This document shows positions 10,260 through 21,085 of a DNA stretch of 64,000 nucleotides, piece after piece. This DNA is from CAYNST01 sp964399955 (GTDB taxonomy: Bacteria; Pseudomonadota; Gammaproteobacteria; Pseudomonadales; Cellvibrionaceae). The translations under genes and the position numbers were made by a program. The stretch spans positions 98,487 to 162,486 of the forward strand of contig CAYNST010000001.1 of the NCBI GenBank assembly GCA_964399955.1. Direction: 5' to 3'. The notes under the pieces are model-generated. The model worked only from the letters and a program-made list of their open reading frames with translations. It ran no database searches and had not been told where the DNA came from. Each line of letters opens with the position of its first letter. The first letter of the stretch is position 1.

Positions 10260-11933
10260 ATGCGCTTGCGTCTCATTGCGTTCATTCTTATCTGCCTGCT
10301 GGCTGTGCCCACCTTTGGCCAGGCTCTTACGGCTGAGGTGGACCGCACAGAAGTGGGCCTGGGTGAAACTCTGACCTTGCGCTTGCGCTTAGAAGGCGCC
10401 CGCGCCAGTGGCTCGCCGGATTTTTCGACTCTGGCCGGCCAGTTTGACATCCTCACCAATCAAAGAAGCCTGCAGCACAACATTATCAACGGCCAGGTCA
10501 GCGCCTCAACCGAGTGGACACTGATACTCTCGCCACGCAATCTGGGCGAATTGCTGGTCCCTCCGTTCAGTATCGAGGGGCAATCCAGCGAGCCCATAAG
10601 TGTGAGGGTGGTGGACTCCCTACAGCAGGCAGGTGGCGGCAAGGATGTGTACCTGGAGAGCGAAATCGACAAGAGTTCGGCCTACGTTCAGGAACAGGTT
10701 ATTGTTACTTATCGCCTGTTTTACAACCGCAACGTCGACAACCTGGAAAAGCCCAATCTGGATCTGCCAGCCGCTCGGGTCCAGGAACTGCCTCGGGTGG
10801 AGTACCAACGCACCATTGGACATACCGCCTATGGCGTGGCTGAGTTCAAGTACGCGATCTTTCCCGACGCCAGCGGCACACTGGTGATTCCCGATGCGGT
10901 ATGGACCGTGCGAACCAATGACATGCCCAATGTGGGACGGTTTGGTTTCAGCGGTGGGCGCTATCAGGTCTATCGCCCAAGAACCGAAGAACTTACGCTT
11001 GAGGTCAAGTCCAGGCCGGCCGAATACCCCGCCAATCAACCCTGGCTGCCGGCATCCGAGGTGAGTATTTCAGAGGATTGGTCGCGCTCGCCGGAGCACT
11101 TCACGCAGGGGGAGCCCCTCACCCGCACCATTACCATCGAAGCCGAAGGCGCGCGTTCAGAGCAGCTGCCGCCCGTTGTGGTTGCCAGCAAGGACGGCGA
11201 CTTTCGCTTCTATCCCGATCAGCCTCAGCAGGACAACCAGGTGAACGCCCGCGGCGTGCGAGGGGTGCGCAAGGAAAGCACGGCGATTGTGCCCAGCCAA
11301 AGCGGCGCGCTCACCCTGCCAGAAGTCAGCGTTACCTGGTGGGACACCAACAAGCAACAAGTGCGGGTGGCCACACTGCCTGCCCGCAGTATCCAGGTCA
11401 GTGGCAGGCCGCTTGCGGAAGCACCACAGGAACCGGCAATCGCCGGTGAGAGCCAGTCACCCACGGAAGCACAGCCCGGCGCATCGCGCATCCAAGCGGT
11501 TTGGTTTTTGGTGATAGCAGCCAGCGCTCTAGCGCTTGTGTTTGCAGCGCTCTGGTGGCGGCAGCGGCAGGCCAAAGAGGCTGCGCGCTCCTCTTCTGAC
11601 CCAAGGCATTCTAAGCAGGTGTCCCGGCACCAGGCGTTCGAGCGGGTGACCCGCCTGTGCCGCGAGCGGCGCCTGCCGGAACTGCGCCTTGCCATCTTGC
11701 AGTGGGGGCGGACCAACTGGCCGCATGAGCCGAATTTGTCGCTGTCGAAAATAGCGGCCAAGAGCCAGAATCCGCGCCTGGCTCAGGAATTACTCAACCT
11801 TGACGCACAGCTCTATGGCGCCGGCCGCACCCCCGTGGACACGGCGGTCATCGAAGCCGGCCTGAAGCCGCTGAACCAAAAAGCGGCGACACCACCAGCG
11901 AGCAAGGGCCTGAGGCCGCTGTACGGCGAATAG
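10260..11933 (+). CDS. BatD family protein
   Basis: A 557-residue envelope protein with a cleavable signal peptide (LRLIAFILICLLAVPTFGQA) and a long periplasmic region of beta-rich BatD repeats, then one membrane span at about 413-431 and a cytoplasmic tail. The start at 10260 is preferred over an in-frame ATG at 10245, because TAGGA lies 6 bases upstream and because the 10245 start would put five extra residues before the signal peptide and lie inside the preceding gene. BatD is the last gene of MoxR-VWA operons; its role is presumed to be assembling the VWA proteins in the membrane. No terminator hairpin is obvious after it. Confidence 0.9.
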   Translation: MRLRLIAFILICLLAVPTFGQALTAEVDRTEVGLGETLTLRLRLEGARASGSPDFSTLAGQFDILTNQRSLQHNIINGQVSASTEWTLILSPRNLGELLVPPFSIEGQSSEPISVRVVDSLQQAGGGKDVYLESEIDKSSAYVQEQVIVTYRLFYNRNVDNLEKPNLDLPAARVQELPRVEYQRTIGHTAYGVAEFKYAIFPDASGTLVIPDAVWTVRTNDMPNVGRFGFSGGRYQVYRPRTEELTLEVKSRPAEYPANQPWLPASEVSISEDWSRSPEHFTQGEPLTRTITIEAEGARSEQLPPVVVASKDGDFRFYPDQPQQDNQVNARGVRGVRKESTAIVPSQSGALTLPEVSVTWWDTNKQQVRVATLPARSIQVSGRPLAEAPQEPAIAGESQSPTEAQPGASRIQAVWFLVIAASALALVFAALWWRQRQAKEAARSSSDPRHSKQVSRHQAFERVTRLCRERRLPELRLAILQWGRTNWPHEPNLSLSKIAAKSQNPRLAQELLNLDAQLYGAGRTPVDTAVIEAGLKPLNQKAATPPASKGLRPLYGE

Positions 11934-12229
11934 CTCAGGCGATATTGGCAGTTGCGTGACCCACAACAGCGGCCAGTCCACCATGCAAGCCTGTGTGGTG
12001 CCGCTGGCGGCGAGCGAACGAAATTGCCGGGCAGGACTCTGAACCCGCACAAGATCGGCGGAAAAGTCGGTGGCACTATCGAAGGGCAAACCTTAGAATG
12101 CTGCGCTACCCCGAGAAGCAGCCATAACACTCATAAGAGCTCGCTGCTTGCTCCGACAGTTCGCGCCGAAAAACCTCAGCAAACCATTCCCGGCTGAACG
12201 TCACCCTCAGACATGAAGGTAACAATTTA
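11934..12229. other. Intergenic region before the propeller lipoprotein
   Basis: 296 bases with no supported gene. A ribosome binding site (AAGGTAAC) lies just before 12230. I see no terminator with a T-run and no confident promoter, so it is open whether the lipoprotein is co-transcribed with the Bat operon. Confidence 0.5.
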
Positions 12230-14674
12230 ATGTTCAAATTGGCATCAAGAACCACTTCCATTCCAGCGCTTGTATTCGCCGCTGCATTGATCAGCGCGTG
12301 CGACAGCAACAACGACCGTACCCCCGAACCATTCGATCTGGGTGACCCTGTCGCGGTGCGTGCTTTGGAAGTACCCAATGTCCATGTCCAGTTCCCACCT
12401 CCGGTTTCTGCCACTCAGGACTCAAGCATCACCGTCCGGGGTGCAGTCACGGACCCCAGTGGCGTCAGCGCCGTGCAACTGAGAGTAAACGGCGCGGACC
12501 CGGGCACGGTCGAGGGGCTGGAAACCTGGTCCACAAGTGTGACACTTGAACCAGGCCTCAATGTCATTGAAGTGTCCTACCTTGACGCCGATGGCGAGAG
12601 TACTGATGTGAGTGAACTGCAGATCACCCGCACAGCGCAACTCGCCTCTCCCGTGGATATGGTGGTTGATGCAGAGAACTCCAGACTGCTGGTACTGGAC
12701 AGCAGCTACCGCGCCATTCTCGAGGTAGACACCGACACTGGTGAACGACGCTGGTTCGAGCCGGAAGTCCCGCAAGACACGCTGCTCACCCGCCCGCGGA
12801 GCATTGCGCTGGACCGGGCGATGAACAGGCTGCTGGTCAGCCAGGTGGACGAAGAAACGCCACTGGTGGCTATTGATTTGTCAACCGGGGAACAGACTGC
12901 AGTGGCCCTGCCGGATATCGAAGATTTTGATATCAACCCGGCGATTGCCCTGACCGCTTCGGCCAGCGGTATGTATTTTGCCGCGATGGAAAACATTTTG
13001 CTGGACGCGGACGGCGAACGCACATCGGACCGTGAAGCGGCCACAACCGTAGGCACCGCCAGCTTGGTCTACCACATCGATGCGGCGGCAACCACCGCCA
13101 CCGCCCTTTCCGGCTACGATATCCCCGACAACGAAGCGTTTTTTTACAATATATTGGACCTGGCCGACGGTGAGGGCTCCAACCTGCTCTATGTGCTGGA
13201 TCGGGCAACTGTCAGGGTATCGGAAAGGCAAACCGCTGTGATCTACTCCATCAAAAGCGTAGACAAAAGTACCGGTGCGCGAACCCGTGTCTTCCCGCTC
13301 GAGACGCCAACAGAAAATCCCGACGCTGTCGATGAGTCCGAAGAGGGTGAAGAGGTTCCAATTGCGGATGCCGATGCGGCACAGGACGAAAACACTGAGG
13401 AGGAGGAAGCGCCCGGCCCGGACCAGGCCTACGCTTTTGCTGCACCGCGCAAAATCGCACTCAACCCGGAAGACAACAGCCTGTGGATTCTGGATGCCAA
13501 CCAATTTGTGCGCCTGGATTTGATGACCAATGATGCGCAGGTTGTGTCCAGTAATACCGTGCCGGAAGACAATGCCTGGCCCTTGCGAGCGCAATTCGCG
13601 CTGACGCTGGACCCGGTCACAGGGACGGTTTACGGTGCAGACAACGCCTTCGACCATATCCTGAGCATCCACCCGCAAAGCGGCGTACGCCAGCTGCTGA
13701 GCAGCAGTGACACGCAACCCATGGCTACCGCCGACGGCTTGCTGCTGGACCCGTACAGCCTGTCTTTGGACCCGTTTGCAGAACGTCTTTTCATAGGCGA
13801 CCGGTTGACGGCCAACATTATGGTGCTGGACATGACCAGTGGGTCGCGTGCCCGGCTGGTTCCAGACTCCACCTCCGATCAGGCCAGGGCATTGTTCTAC
13901 CCTTTGGCCAGCGCCTACGATGCGGAGGGGGACCGTCTTTTTGTATTGGATAACCTTAATCAAAGACCCGGTACATCTGCAGGAAGCAGCGCACCACGAA
14001 TAGTTGAAATAGACGCGGAATCTGGCGAGACGGTTGTTTCTATACTCAACAGCACTTCCGTCCGCCTGCCGGCCCTGGTTTATTCTGCCCCTTATCAAAC
14101 GCTCTACATGGTGCGCCAGTTCGGCAGTCTGCAGGCAGCCCAAACCGCTTATACCCGCCCCTACTCCGCCGTATATCGTTTGCCGCTGGCAGGTGGTGGT
14201 GTTTCTTTAAGCCAACTTCTATCCGGGCCGACCCATCCAGACGAAAGCAATTTCCTGGCGGGAATCACGGCGATAACCGCAGACGACGAACGCGGTCGAC
14301 TGCTGGCGACCGACGGAGTCACCAAGAGCTTGATCACCATTGATCTGCGGACGGGAGAGCGGGAGATTTTGGGCGCTGTGCGACAGGAAGACGGGCCCAA
14401 TTTAAACCAGCCACAGGCAATTCAGATAGACAACAGCGGCGAAAGGGCGCTGATTCTGGATTCCACTCAAAGCCAGTTGATTGCCGTGGATTTGGCCACG
14501 GGCGAGCGGTCGTGGGCGTTTGACAGCCCATCCACCAGCCGCAACTTGCTGGTCAACCCACGCAACATGGTACTGCACCCGGCCTTCAATTACGCCATTG
14601 TCAGTGATAGCGGCTTGGCGACGGTTTATGCCATTGACCTGGTCACCCAGGAGCGGGTTATCCTGGCTCGCTGA
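12230..14674 (+). CDS. Large beta-propeller lipoprotein, function unknown
   Basis: 814 residues. A lipoprotein signal peptide ends ALISAC with the lipid-bearing cysteine at 24; Asp at +2 would, by the E. coli Lol rule, favour retention in the inner membrane. Residues about 30-130 resemble a bacterial Ig-like/glucodextranase-B-type domain (VRGAVTDPSGVSAVQLRVNG). From about 140 to the end, ten or eleven repeats of 40-55 residues fit the pattern P-x-x-[IM]-x-h-D-x(4)-RLLVLD...ID...TGER, typical of NHL/SMP-30-like propeller blades. A strongly acidic insert (residues about 365-400, Glu/Asp/Ala rich) interrupts one blade. The number of blades suggests either one large or two stacked propellers. It follows the Bat operon on the same strand, 296 bases downstream. 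No catalytic residues can be assigned; a binding or scaffolding role is only a guess. Confidence 0.85.
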   Translation: MFKLASRTTSIPALVFAAALISACDSNNDRTPEPFDLGDPVAVRALEVPNVHVQFPPPVSATQDSSITVRGAVTDPSGVSAVQLRVNGADPGTVEGLETWSTSVTLEPGLNVIEVSYLDADGESTDVSELQITRTAQLASPVDMVVDAENSRLLVLDSSYRAILEVDTDTGERRWFEPEVPQDTLLTRPRSIALDRAMNRLLVSQVDEETPLVAIDLSTGEQTAVALPDIEDFDINPAIALTASASGMYFAAMENILLDADGERTSDREAATTVGTASLVYHIDAAATTATALSGYDIPDNEAFFYNILDLADGEGSNLLYVLDRATVRVSERQTAVIYSIKSVDKSTGARTRVFPLETPTENPDAVDESEEGEEVPIADADAAQDENTEEEEAPGPDQAYAFAAPRKIALNPEDNSLWILDANQFVRLDLMTNDAQVVSSNTVPEDNAWPLRAQFALTLDPVTGTVYGADNAFDHILSIHPQSGVRQLLSSSDTQPMATADGLLLDPYSLSLDPFAERLFIGDRLTANIMVLDMTSGSRARLVPDSTSDQARALFYPLASAYDAEGDRLFVLDNLNQRPGTSAGSSAPRIVEIDAESGETVVSILNSTSVRLPALVYSAPYQTLYMVRQFGSLQAAQTAYTRPYSAVYRLPLAGGGVSLSQLLSGPTHPDESNFLAGITAITADDERGRLLATDGVTKSLITIDLRTGEREILGAVRQEDGPNLNQPQAIQIDNSGERALILDSTQSQLIAVDLATGERSWAFDSPSTSRNLLVNPRNMVLHPAFNYAIVSDSGLATVYAIDLVTQERVILAR

Positions 14675-14888
14675 GTACTTCCCTGCACCATTCGGGCAGA
14701 GCGCGATTCCGCTCATCCGTGACTGTGCGGATGGCGGCGAGGGTGTGCAGGGCCAGGTAAACCGATTTCACCCGTGGCCGGGGACTGCCCCTTTCCGGGC
14801 CGCCCTATCCTGCTCATGACACGATTGGGTCAATGTTCCCTGGCGCTATGGCAGGTTCGGGCGTGGTGAAAATAGTCGATACAGATAA

Positions 14889-14912
14889 CACCAGGGCCGT
14901 GAGGCCCCGGTG
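14889..14912 (-). terminator. Hairpin directly after gor
   Basis: On the minus strand a 10-base stem (CACCGGGGCC / GGCCCTGGTG, one mismatch) with a TCAC loop starts right after the gor stop codon and is followed by the T-rich TTATCTG. Likely transcription terminator. Confidence 0.6.
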
Positions 14913-16259
14913 CTATCTCATGGTGACAAACTCTTCCGCAGCAGTGGGATGAATGCCCAAGGTGCGGTCAAAGTCGGCCTTGGTGGCTCCCATGCTCACC
15001 GCAATTGCAATGCCCTGCATGATCTCACCGGCACTCTCGCCCACCATGTGGCAACCGAGCACCCGTTGCGTGGGCTTGTCGACCACCAGCTTCATCAAAC
15101 TTCTATCTGCCAAACCGCTCAAGGTGTGTTTCATCGGTTTGAATTGACTGGTGAATACCTGTACTTCCGCATACTTTTGTCTGGCCGCCTGCTCACTCAG
15201 GCCGACGGTGGCCATTTCCGGCTGGCTGAAGACTGCCGTCGCCACCTTGTCGTAATCCAGCACAATCTCGCGGTCGCCAAACAGATGGTGAGCCAGGGCC
15301 ATGCCTTCGCGCAGCGCAACCGGTGTCAGGGGCAGACGTCCAACAACATCCCCAAGCGCAAATATGGAGGGCACGGAGGTGCGAAAGTGTTCATCTACGG
15401 CAATGGTCCCGTCAGCGTTGGTGTGCACGCCAACGTCCTTCAGACCAAGGCCCTGGGTGCTCGGATGGCGCCCGATGGCGCTCAGCACAAGGTCAAATTC
15501 TTCTGTGCGTCCGTCGCCGAAGGTGACCCGCTTGGTCTTGCCGTCGACAGAATCGATGCGTTCAATGAGGGTATTGAAACTGATTGAGATGCCCTTCAAG
15601 CGCATCTGATCTGCCAGAAAATGGCTGATATCCTCGTCAAAGCTGCGCAGAAACATGGGTCCGCGGTAGACCAGCTCGGTGTTGCAGCCCAGCCCGTTGA
15701 AGATCCCGGCAAACTCGACCGCGATATAGCCGCCACCCTCCACCAGCACCCGCTCTGGCAACTCGTCAAGGTAGAAAACCTCATTCGAGTTGACGGTCAG
15801 CTCCCGGCCGGGATACTTGGGTTGGTTGGGCCAGCCACCGGTGGCCAGCAAAATGTTTTCGCAGCGGTAGCTACGCCCGCCTACGCTCACTTCGTGCGGG
15901 CCGACAATGCTTGCCCGCCCGTGGAGCAGCTCTACATTGGCCTGGTCCAGCAAGGACTCGTACACGCGGTTCAGCCGTTGAATTTCGGCGGTCTTGCTGT
16001 CGCGGAGAATTCTCCAGTCAATTCCCCTGGCCGCCACATCCCAGCCAAAACCGCGCGCAGCGGCAAAGGCGTCACTGTATTGGGAGGCGTAGACGAACAG
16101 TTTTTTTGGCACACAACCCACGTTGACACAGGTGCCGCCCAAATAGCGGTCTTCTGCAATTGCGACTCTGGCGCCAAGCCCTGCTGCTGTACGGGCACAG
16201 CGCACACCGCCGGAGCCTGCACCGATGACAAACAGGTTGTAGTCGAAAGATTCACTCAT
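14913..16259 (-). CDS. gor: Glutathione-disulfide reductase
   Basis: Reduces oxidised glutathione with NADPH in the cytoplasm. 448 residues, the usual length. FAD-binding GAGSGG at 13-18, redox-active disulfide in GGTCVNVGCVPKK (C44, C49), second nucleotide-binding motif GGGYIAVEFAG, and the C-terminal catalytic histidine in HPTAAEE (H437). The glutathione-reductase spacing of the two cysteines and the FDEDI region after the NADP site separate it from lipoamide dehydrogenases and mercuric reductases. Stands alone on the minus strand with its own hairpin terminator. Confidence 0.95.
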   Translation of the reverse strand: MSESFDYNLFVIGAGSGGVRCARTAAGLGARVAIAEDRYLGGTCVNVGCVPKKLFVYASQYSDAFAAARGFGWDVAARGIDWRILRDSKTAEIQRLNRVYESLLDQANVELLHGRASIVGPHEVSVGGRSYRCENILLATGGWPNQPKYPGRELTVNSNEVFYLDELPERVLVEGGGYIAVEFAGIFNGLGCNTELVYRGPMFLRSFDEDISHFLADQMRLKGISISFNTLIERIDSVDGKTKRVTFGDGRTEEFDLVLSAIGRHPSTQGLGLKDVGVHTNADGTIAVDEHFRTSVPSIFALGDVVGRLPLTPVALREGMALAHHLFGDREIVLDYDKVATAVFSQPEMATVGLSEQAARQKYAEVQVFTSQFKPMKHTLSGLADRSLMKLVVDKPTQRVLGCHMVGESAGEIMQGIAIAVSMGATKADFDRTLGIHPTAAEEFVTMR

Positions 16260-16555
16260 GGGGAATTGCTCTGGTGTAAGGTGTCATTCAAAGTCTGCGT
16301 CATAGGAACCCTCCACGCATTGTGCGCAAGGCGCGGCACGCAGGCAAGGGTGGATGTGCGCGGAGCTGGGCGAATGGCTGTAGCGCGGCTTCAATACCGC
16401 CCTGAAACCCCGCCCTTTATTGCTGCGTGCCAGATTCTTAGAGTCATTGCTCCAGACAAGGCCGAGAGGCGTTGGCAGATGGGACCGGCGCTCCGGCGGC
16501 CTCAGGCCCGCCAAGGGTCAGCGGAGACAAACCTTGAATGGCCCCAGTCGCCAGA
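16260..16555. other. Intergenic region upstream of gor
   Basis: 296 bases between gor and the small Arg-rich gene. GC-rich, with short open frames on the plus strand lacking ribosome sites and family likeness. No clear promoter, RNA or repeat recognised. Confidence 0.5.
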
Positions 16556-16798
16556 TCAGGCGTTCAGGTCAATCGAGGGGTGACCGGGGCGGTTCTTGCG
16601 CCGGTCCCGCCCGCCGCGCATGTCAAAGGGTCCTCTGTCCCCCCTGTGCTGCCGCCTATCCGTATTAAAGCGGCGCTCAACGATATAGTCCCGCTCCAGC
16701 GCATCGAGGGGCTCGCTGTGAGTGGTGATGGCTTCGATGGGGTTGACCCGGTTACCGTAAACATGCCCACTGCGCGGAGTTGGATATATTTTGGCCAT
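16556..16798 (-). CDS. Small Arg-rich hypothetical protein
   Basis: An 80-residue product starting MAKIYPTPRSGHVYGNRVNP. Fourteen arginines, most in repeated short motifs (VERRFNTDRRQHRGDRG, GGRDRRKNR), giving a strongly basic C-terminal half. Short proteins with repeated DRR motifs occur in many gammaproteobacteria and are of unknown function. The frame is open for 39 further codons upstream, but the ATG at 16798 is preferred: the longer version would overlap the end of cysG and its extra residues look non-coding. No membrane segment or signal peptide. The basic repeats are compatible with nucleic-acid binding, which is speculation. Confidence 0.6.
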   Translation of the reverse strand: MAKIYPTPRSGHVYGNRVNPIEAITTHSEPLDALERDYIVERRFNTDRRQHRGDRGPFDMRGGRDRRKNRPGHPSIDLNA

Positions 16799-16907
16799 AA
16801 CGCTGGTCTCACAAAACGTGAATAAAAACTTTGCCCGTCTTACCGGCTGCCATAACGTAGAGTTTAGCGCCAAAACGGCCCTTCTGCAGCGAAGACGTTC
16901 GCAGACT

Positions 16908-18296
16908 TCAGTCATCCGAGGACTGGAACCAGCGCAAACGCTGGTGAAGCTTCACAACGCCGCCGATGATCAGCAAGGTTGGCGCGTGTATCTCTCGCTC
17001 GGCAACGTATTCAGGCAGTCCGTTCAAATCTGATACGTGAACTTTCTGTGCTCGGGTCGTTCCCTGCTCAATAAGGGCTACCGGCGTGGCGGGCGACTTC
17101 CCATGCTGTATCAAATTGCCGCATATTTGCCTGACACTGGCCAGGCCCATGTAAAAGACCAGGGTCTGACCGTCGCTAATCATCTCCTGCCAGGGTAAAT
17201 CGCCCGCATTGTTCTTCAAATGACCTGTGATAAAGCGCACGGACTGCGCATGGTCCCGGTGGGTCAAGGGAATGCCGGCATAGCTGGCGCAGCCAGAAGC
17301 AGCCGTAATTCCCGGCACCACTTGAAAAGGAATGTGATGGGCGGCCAGCAGCTCTATTTCTTCACCTCCACGGCCAAAAATAAACGGGTCTCCGCCCTTC
17401 AGCCGCAATACCCGTTTGCCCTGCTGCGCTAAGTCCAGCAACAGCTGGTTGATCTCTGTTTGCGGCATGGCGTGGTCCGAACGCTGCTTGCCCACAAAGA
17501 TCCGGTCGGCGTCGCGGCGAACAAGCTCCATGATGGGAGGGGATACCAGCCTATCGTAAAGTACTACTTCGGCCTTTTGCATCAGCCGCAGGGCCTTGAA
17601 GGTCAACAAGTCTGGGTCACCAGGGCCGGCACCTACCAGATAAACCTCACCGCCGGTTTCCAGGCGCCGCTCATCCAATGACTTCGTCAGCACCTGCTCA
17701 GCGGCGGCATCATTACCCGCCAGAATCTGCTCCAGCATGGCCCCTTCGAACAGTGCTTCCCAGAAGCGTCGACGATGATCGCCGTCCTTGAAGGCGTGCT
17801 TCACCTTGTCGCGGTAACGGCTGGCCAGTTGCGCAGCCTTGCCGTAGGCGGCCGGCAGGGTGGACTCCACCTTGGCCCGGGCGAGCCTTGCCAGCACCGG
17901 CGCCTCCCCACCGCTTGAGATCCCGATCATGAGCGGGCTGCGGTCAATGATGGCGGGCATGATCACCGAGCAGAGCCTGGGGTTGTCAACGACGTTGACC
18001 GGTATCTTGCGCAGCTTACAGTCGGCGGCCACCTGCTGGTTCACCTCGGCGATATCGGTGGCCGAAATCACCAGTACCGCCTGCTCCAGCAGGGCAGGCT
18101 CGTAGCGTTGCAGTAGCACTTCACCGCCGTGACTGGTAATCAGGTTGTTGAGTTCACTGCTCACCGCCGGGGCCACCAGGGTGACCTGCGCGCCGGCCTT
18201 GACCAGGAGGCGGGCCTTGCGCAGAGCAATGGTGCCCCCCCCTACCAACAGGCAGGACTGGCCTCTCAAGTCAAAAAAAAGCGGCAGATAGTCCAT
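16908..18296 (-). CDS. cysG: Siroheme synthase (multifunctional)
   Basis: 462 residues with both halves of CysG. The N-terminal 150 residues hold the NAD-binding precorrin-2 dehydrogenase/ferrochelatase ([46 protein letters not shown] with the regulatory serine position). From about 215 the uroporphyrinogen-III methyltransferase follows ([42 protein letters not shown]). Together these convert uroporphyrinogen III to siroheme, the cofactor of sulfite reductase, in line with cysH and cysB elsewhere in the window. Located 9 bases downstream of serS on the same strand. Confidence 0.97.
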   Translation of the reverse strand: MDYLPLFFDLRGQSCLLVGGGTIALRKARLLVKAGAQVTLVAPAVSSELNNLITSHGGEVLLQRYEPALLEQAVLVISATDIAEVNQQVAADCKLRKIPVNVVDNPRLCSVIMPAIIDRSPLMIGISSGGEAPVLARLARAKVESTLPAAYGKAAQLASRYRDKVKHAFKDGDHRRRFWEALFEGAMLEQILAGNDAAAEQVLTKSLDERRLETGGEVYLVGAGPGDPDLLTFKALRLMQKAEVVLYDRLVSPPIMELVRRDADRIFVGKQRSDHAMPQTEINQLLLDLAQQGKRVLRLKGGDPFIFGRGGEEIELLAAHHIPFQVVPGITAASGCASYAGIPLTHRDHAQSVRFITGHLKNNAGDLPWQEMISDGQTLVFYMGLASVRQICGNLIQHGKSPATPVALIEQGTTRAQKVHVSDLNGLPEYVAEREIHAPTLLIIGGVVKLHQRLRWFQSSDD

Positions 18297-18305
18297 GGTG
18301 CAGGT

Positions 18306-19712
<1,407 letters not shown>

Positions 19713-19741
19713 CTAGTTACCTGTGGCTGACTGGTACTTGC

Positions 19742-21085
19742 TTAAACGGGTTTTGATGCCTTGCGCTTGGCGGTGCGATTTTCGTCGCGCAGTTTCTGCA
19801 GTTTTTCTGCAATCTGAATCTCCAGCCCACGCGCCACCGGCTGATAATACACCCGGCTTTGCATGGCATCGGGGAAGTAGCGTTCTCCCGCCGCAAAACC
19901 GTCCTGCTCGTCGTGCGCGTACCGATAATCGCGGCCGTAATCAAGCTGTTTCATCAGCTGGGTCGGAGCGTTGCGCAAGTGCATGGGCACATCGTGGCTG
20001 GGCTGCGATCGGGCATCGGCCATGGCGGCTTTGAAAGCATTATACACCGCATTACTTTTGGCTGCTGCGGCGAGGTAGACCACCGCTTGGGCAATCGCCA
20101 GTTCGCCTTCCGGGCTGCCAAGCCTCTCCTGGGTTTGCCAGGCATCCAGGGCCAAGGCAAGCCCGCGGGGGTCGGCGTTGCCAATGTCTTCGCTGGCCAT
20201 GCGCAATACGCGCCGGGCGATGTAGAGAGGGTCGCAGCCGCCATCCAGCATGCGCGCGTACCAATAAAGTGCGGCATCGGGATCCGACCCGCGTACCGAT
20301 TTGTGCAATGCGGATATCTGCTCGTAAAAGGCGTCGCCGCCTTTGTCAAAGCGCCGTACATCCCCCTGCAACACGTCGGCAAGTACTGCATCGTCAATTA
20401 CACCGCCGTCATCCACCAGATCGCAGGCGATCTCCAGCAGGTTCAGGGTTTTGCGCGCATCGCCATCCGCCGCCCGCAGCAGCACGGTCAAGGCAGGGGC
20501 AGACAAAGTCAGCTTTCTTGCGCCCAACCCGCGCTCAACATCGTGCAAAGCCCGCTCGACAATCTGAACAAGGTTTGCCTCGGAGAGCGACTTCAGCACA
20601 TAGACGCGGCAGCGCGACAAAAGGGCGTTATTGACTTCAAAAGACGGGTTTTCGGTGGTGGCACCGACAAAATGCACGGTGCCGTCCTCCACAAAGGGCA
20701 GGAAGGCGTCCTGTTGAGCCTTGTTGAAGCGGTGCACTTCGTCAACGAACAGCACCGTCATGCGGCCGTTGCGCTCGCGCTCAGCCCTCGCTTCGGCGAC
20801 CGCCGCGCGGATCTCTTTCACCCCCGAAAGCACTGCAGAAACCGGTTGAAAGCGCGCATCCACGGTATGGGTCAATAACCGGGCCAAGGTCGTTTTGCCC
20901 ACCCCTGGCGGCCCCCATAAGATCATTGAGTGCAGCACGCCCTTTTCCAACAGGGCGCGCAGCGATCGGCCGGGAGCCAGAATATGCTCCTGGCCGACAT
21001 AGTCTTCCAGCGTTTGCGGACGCAGGCGCGCCGCCAAAGGCTGCCCTGCAGCCGCAGCCTCGCTGGAAAAAAGGTCTCTATTCAT
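19742..21085 (-). CDS. rarA: Replication-associated recombination AAA+ ATPase RarA (MgsA)
   Basis: A clamp-loader-like AAA+ ATPase acting at stalled replication forks. 447 residues from MNRDLFSS, the E. coli length. Walker A GPPGVGKT at 58-65, Walker B VLFVDEVHRFNKAQQDAF, arginine-finger region SRCRVYVLK, and the MgsA C-terminal tetramerisation domain with DVPMHLRNAPT. The ATG at 21085 lies inside the last codons of lolA (overlap of 8 bases), so the two are translationally coupled; an 18-codon longer version reaching further into lolA is rejected. Confidence 0.96.
   Translation of the reverse strand: MNRDLFSSEAAAAGQPLAARLRPQTLEDYVGQEHILAPGRSLRALLEKGVLHSMILWGPPGVGKTTLARLLTHTVDARFQPVSAVLSGVKEIRAAVAEARAERERNGRMTVLFVDEVHRFNKAQQDAFLPFVEDGTVHFVGATTENPSFEVNNALLSRCRVYVLKSLSEANLVQIVERALHDVERGLGARKLTLSAPALTVLLRAADGDARKTLNLLEIACDLVDDGGVIDDAVLADVLQGDVRRFDKGGDAFYEQISALHKSVRGSDPDAALYWYARMLDGGCDPLYIARRVLRMASEDIGNADPRGLALALDAWQTQERLGSPEGELAIAQAVVYLAAAAKSNAVYNAFKAAMADARSQPSHDVPMHLRNAPTQLMKQLDYGRDYRYAHDEQDGFAAGERYFPDAMQSRVYYQPVARGLEIQIAEKLQKLRDENRTAKRKASKPV

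Noticed and set aside
12881..14143. A 420-codon minus-strand open frame antisense to the propeller gene
   Set aside because: Low-complexity, no domain pattern; the plus-strand protein shows repeats and a lipobox.
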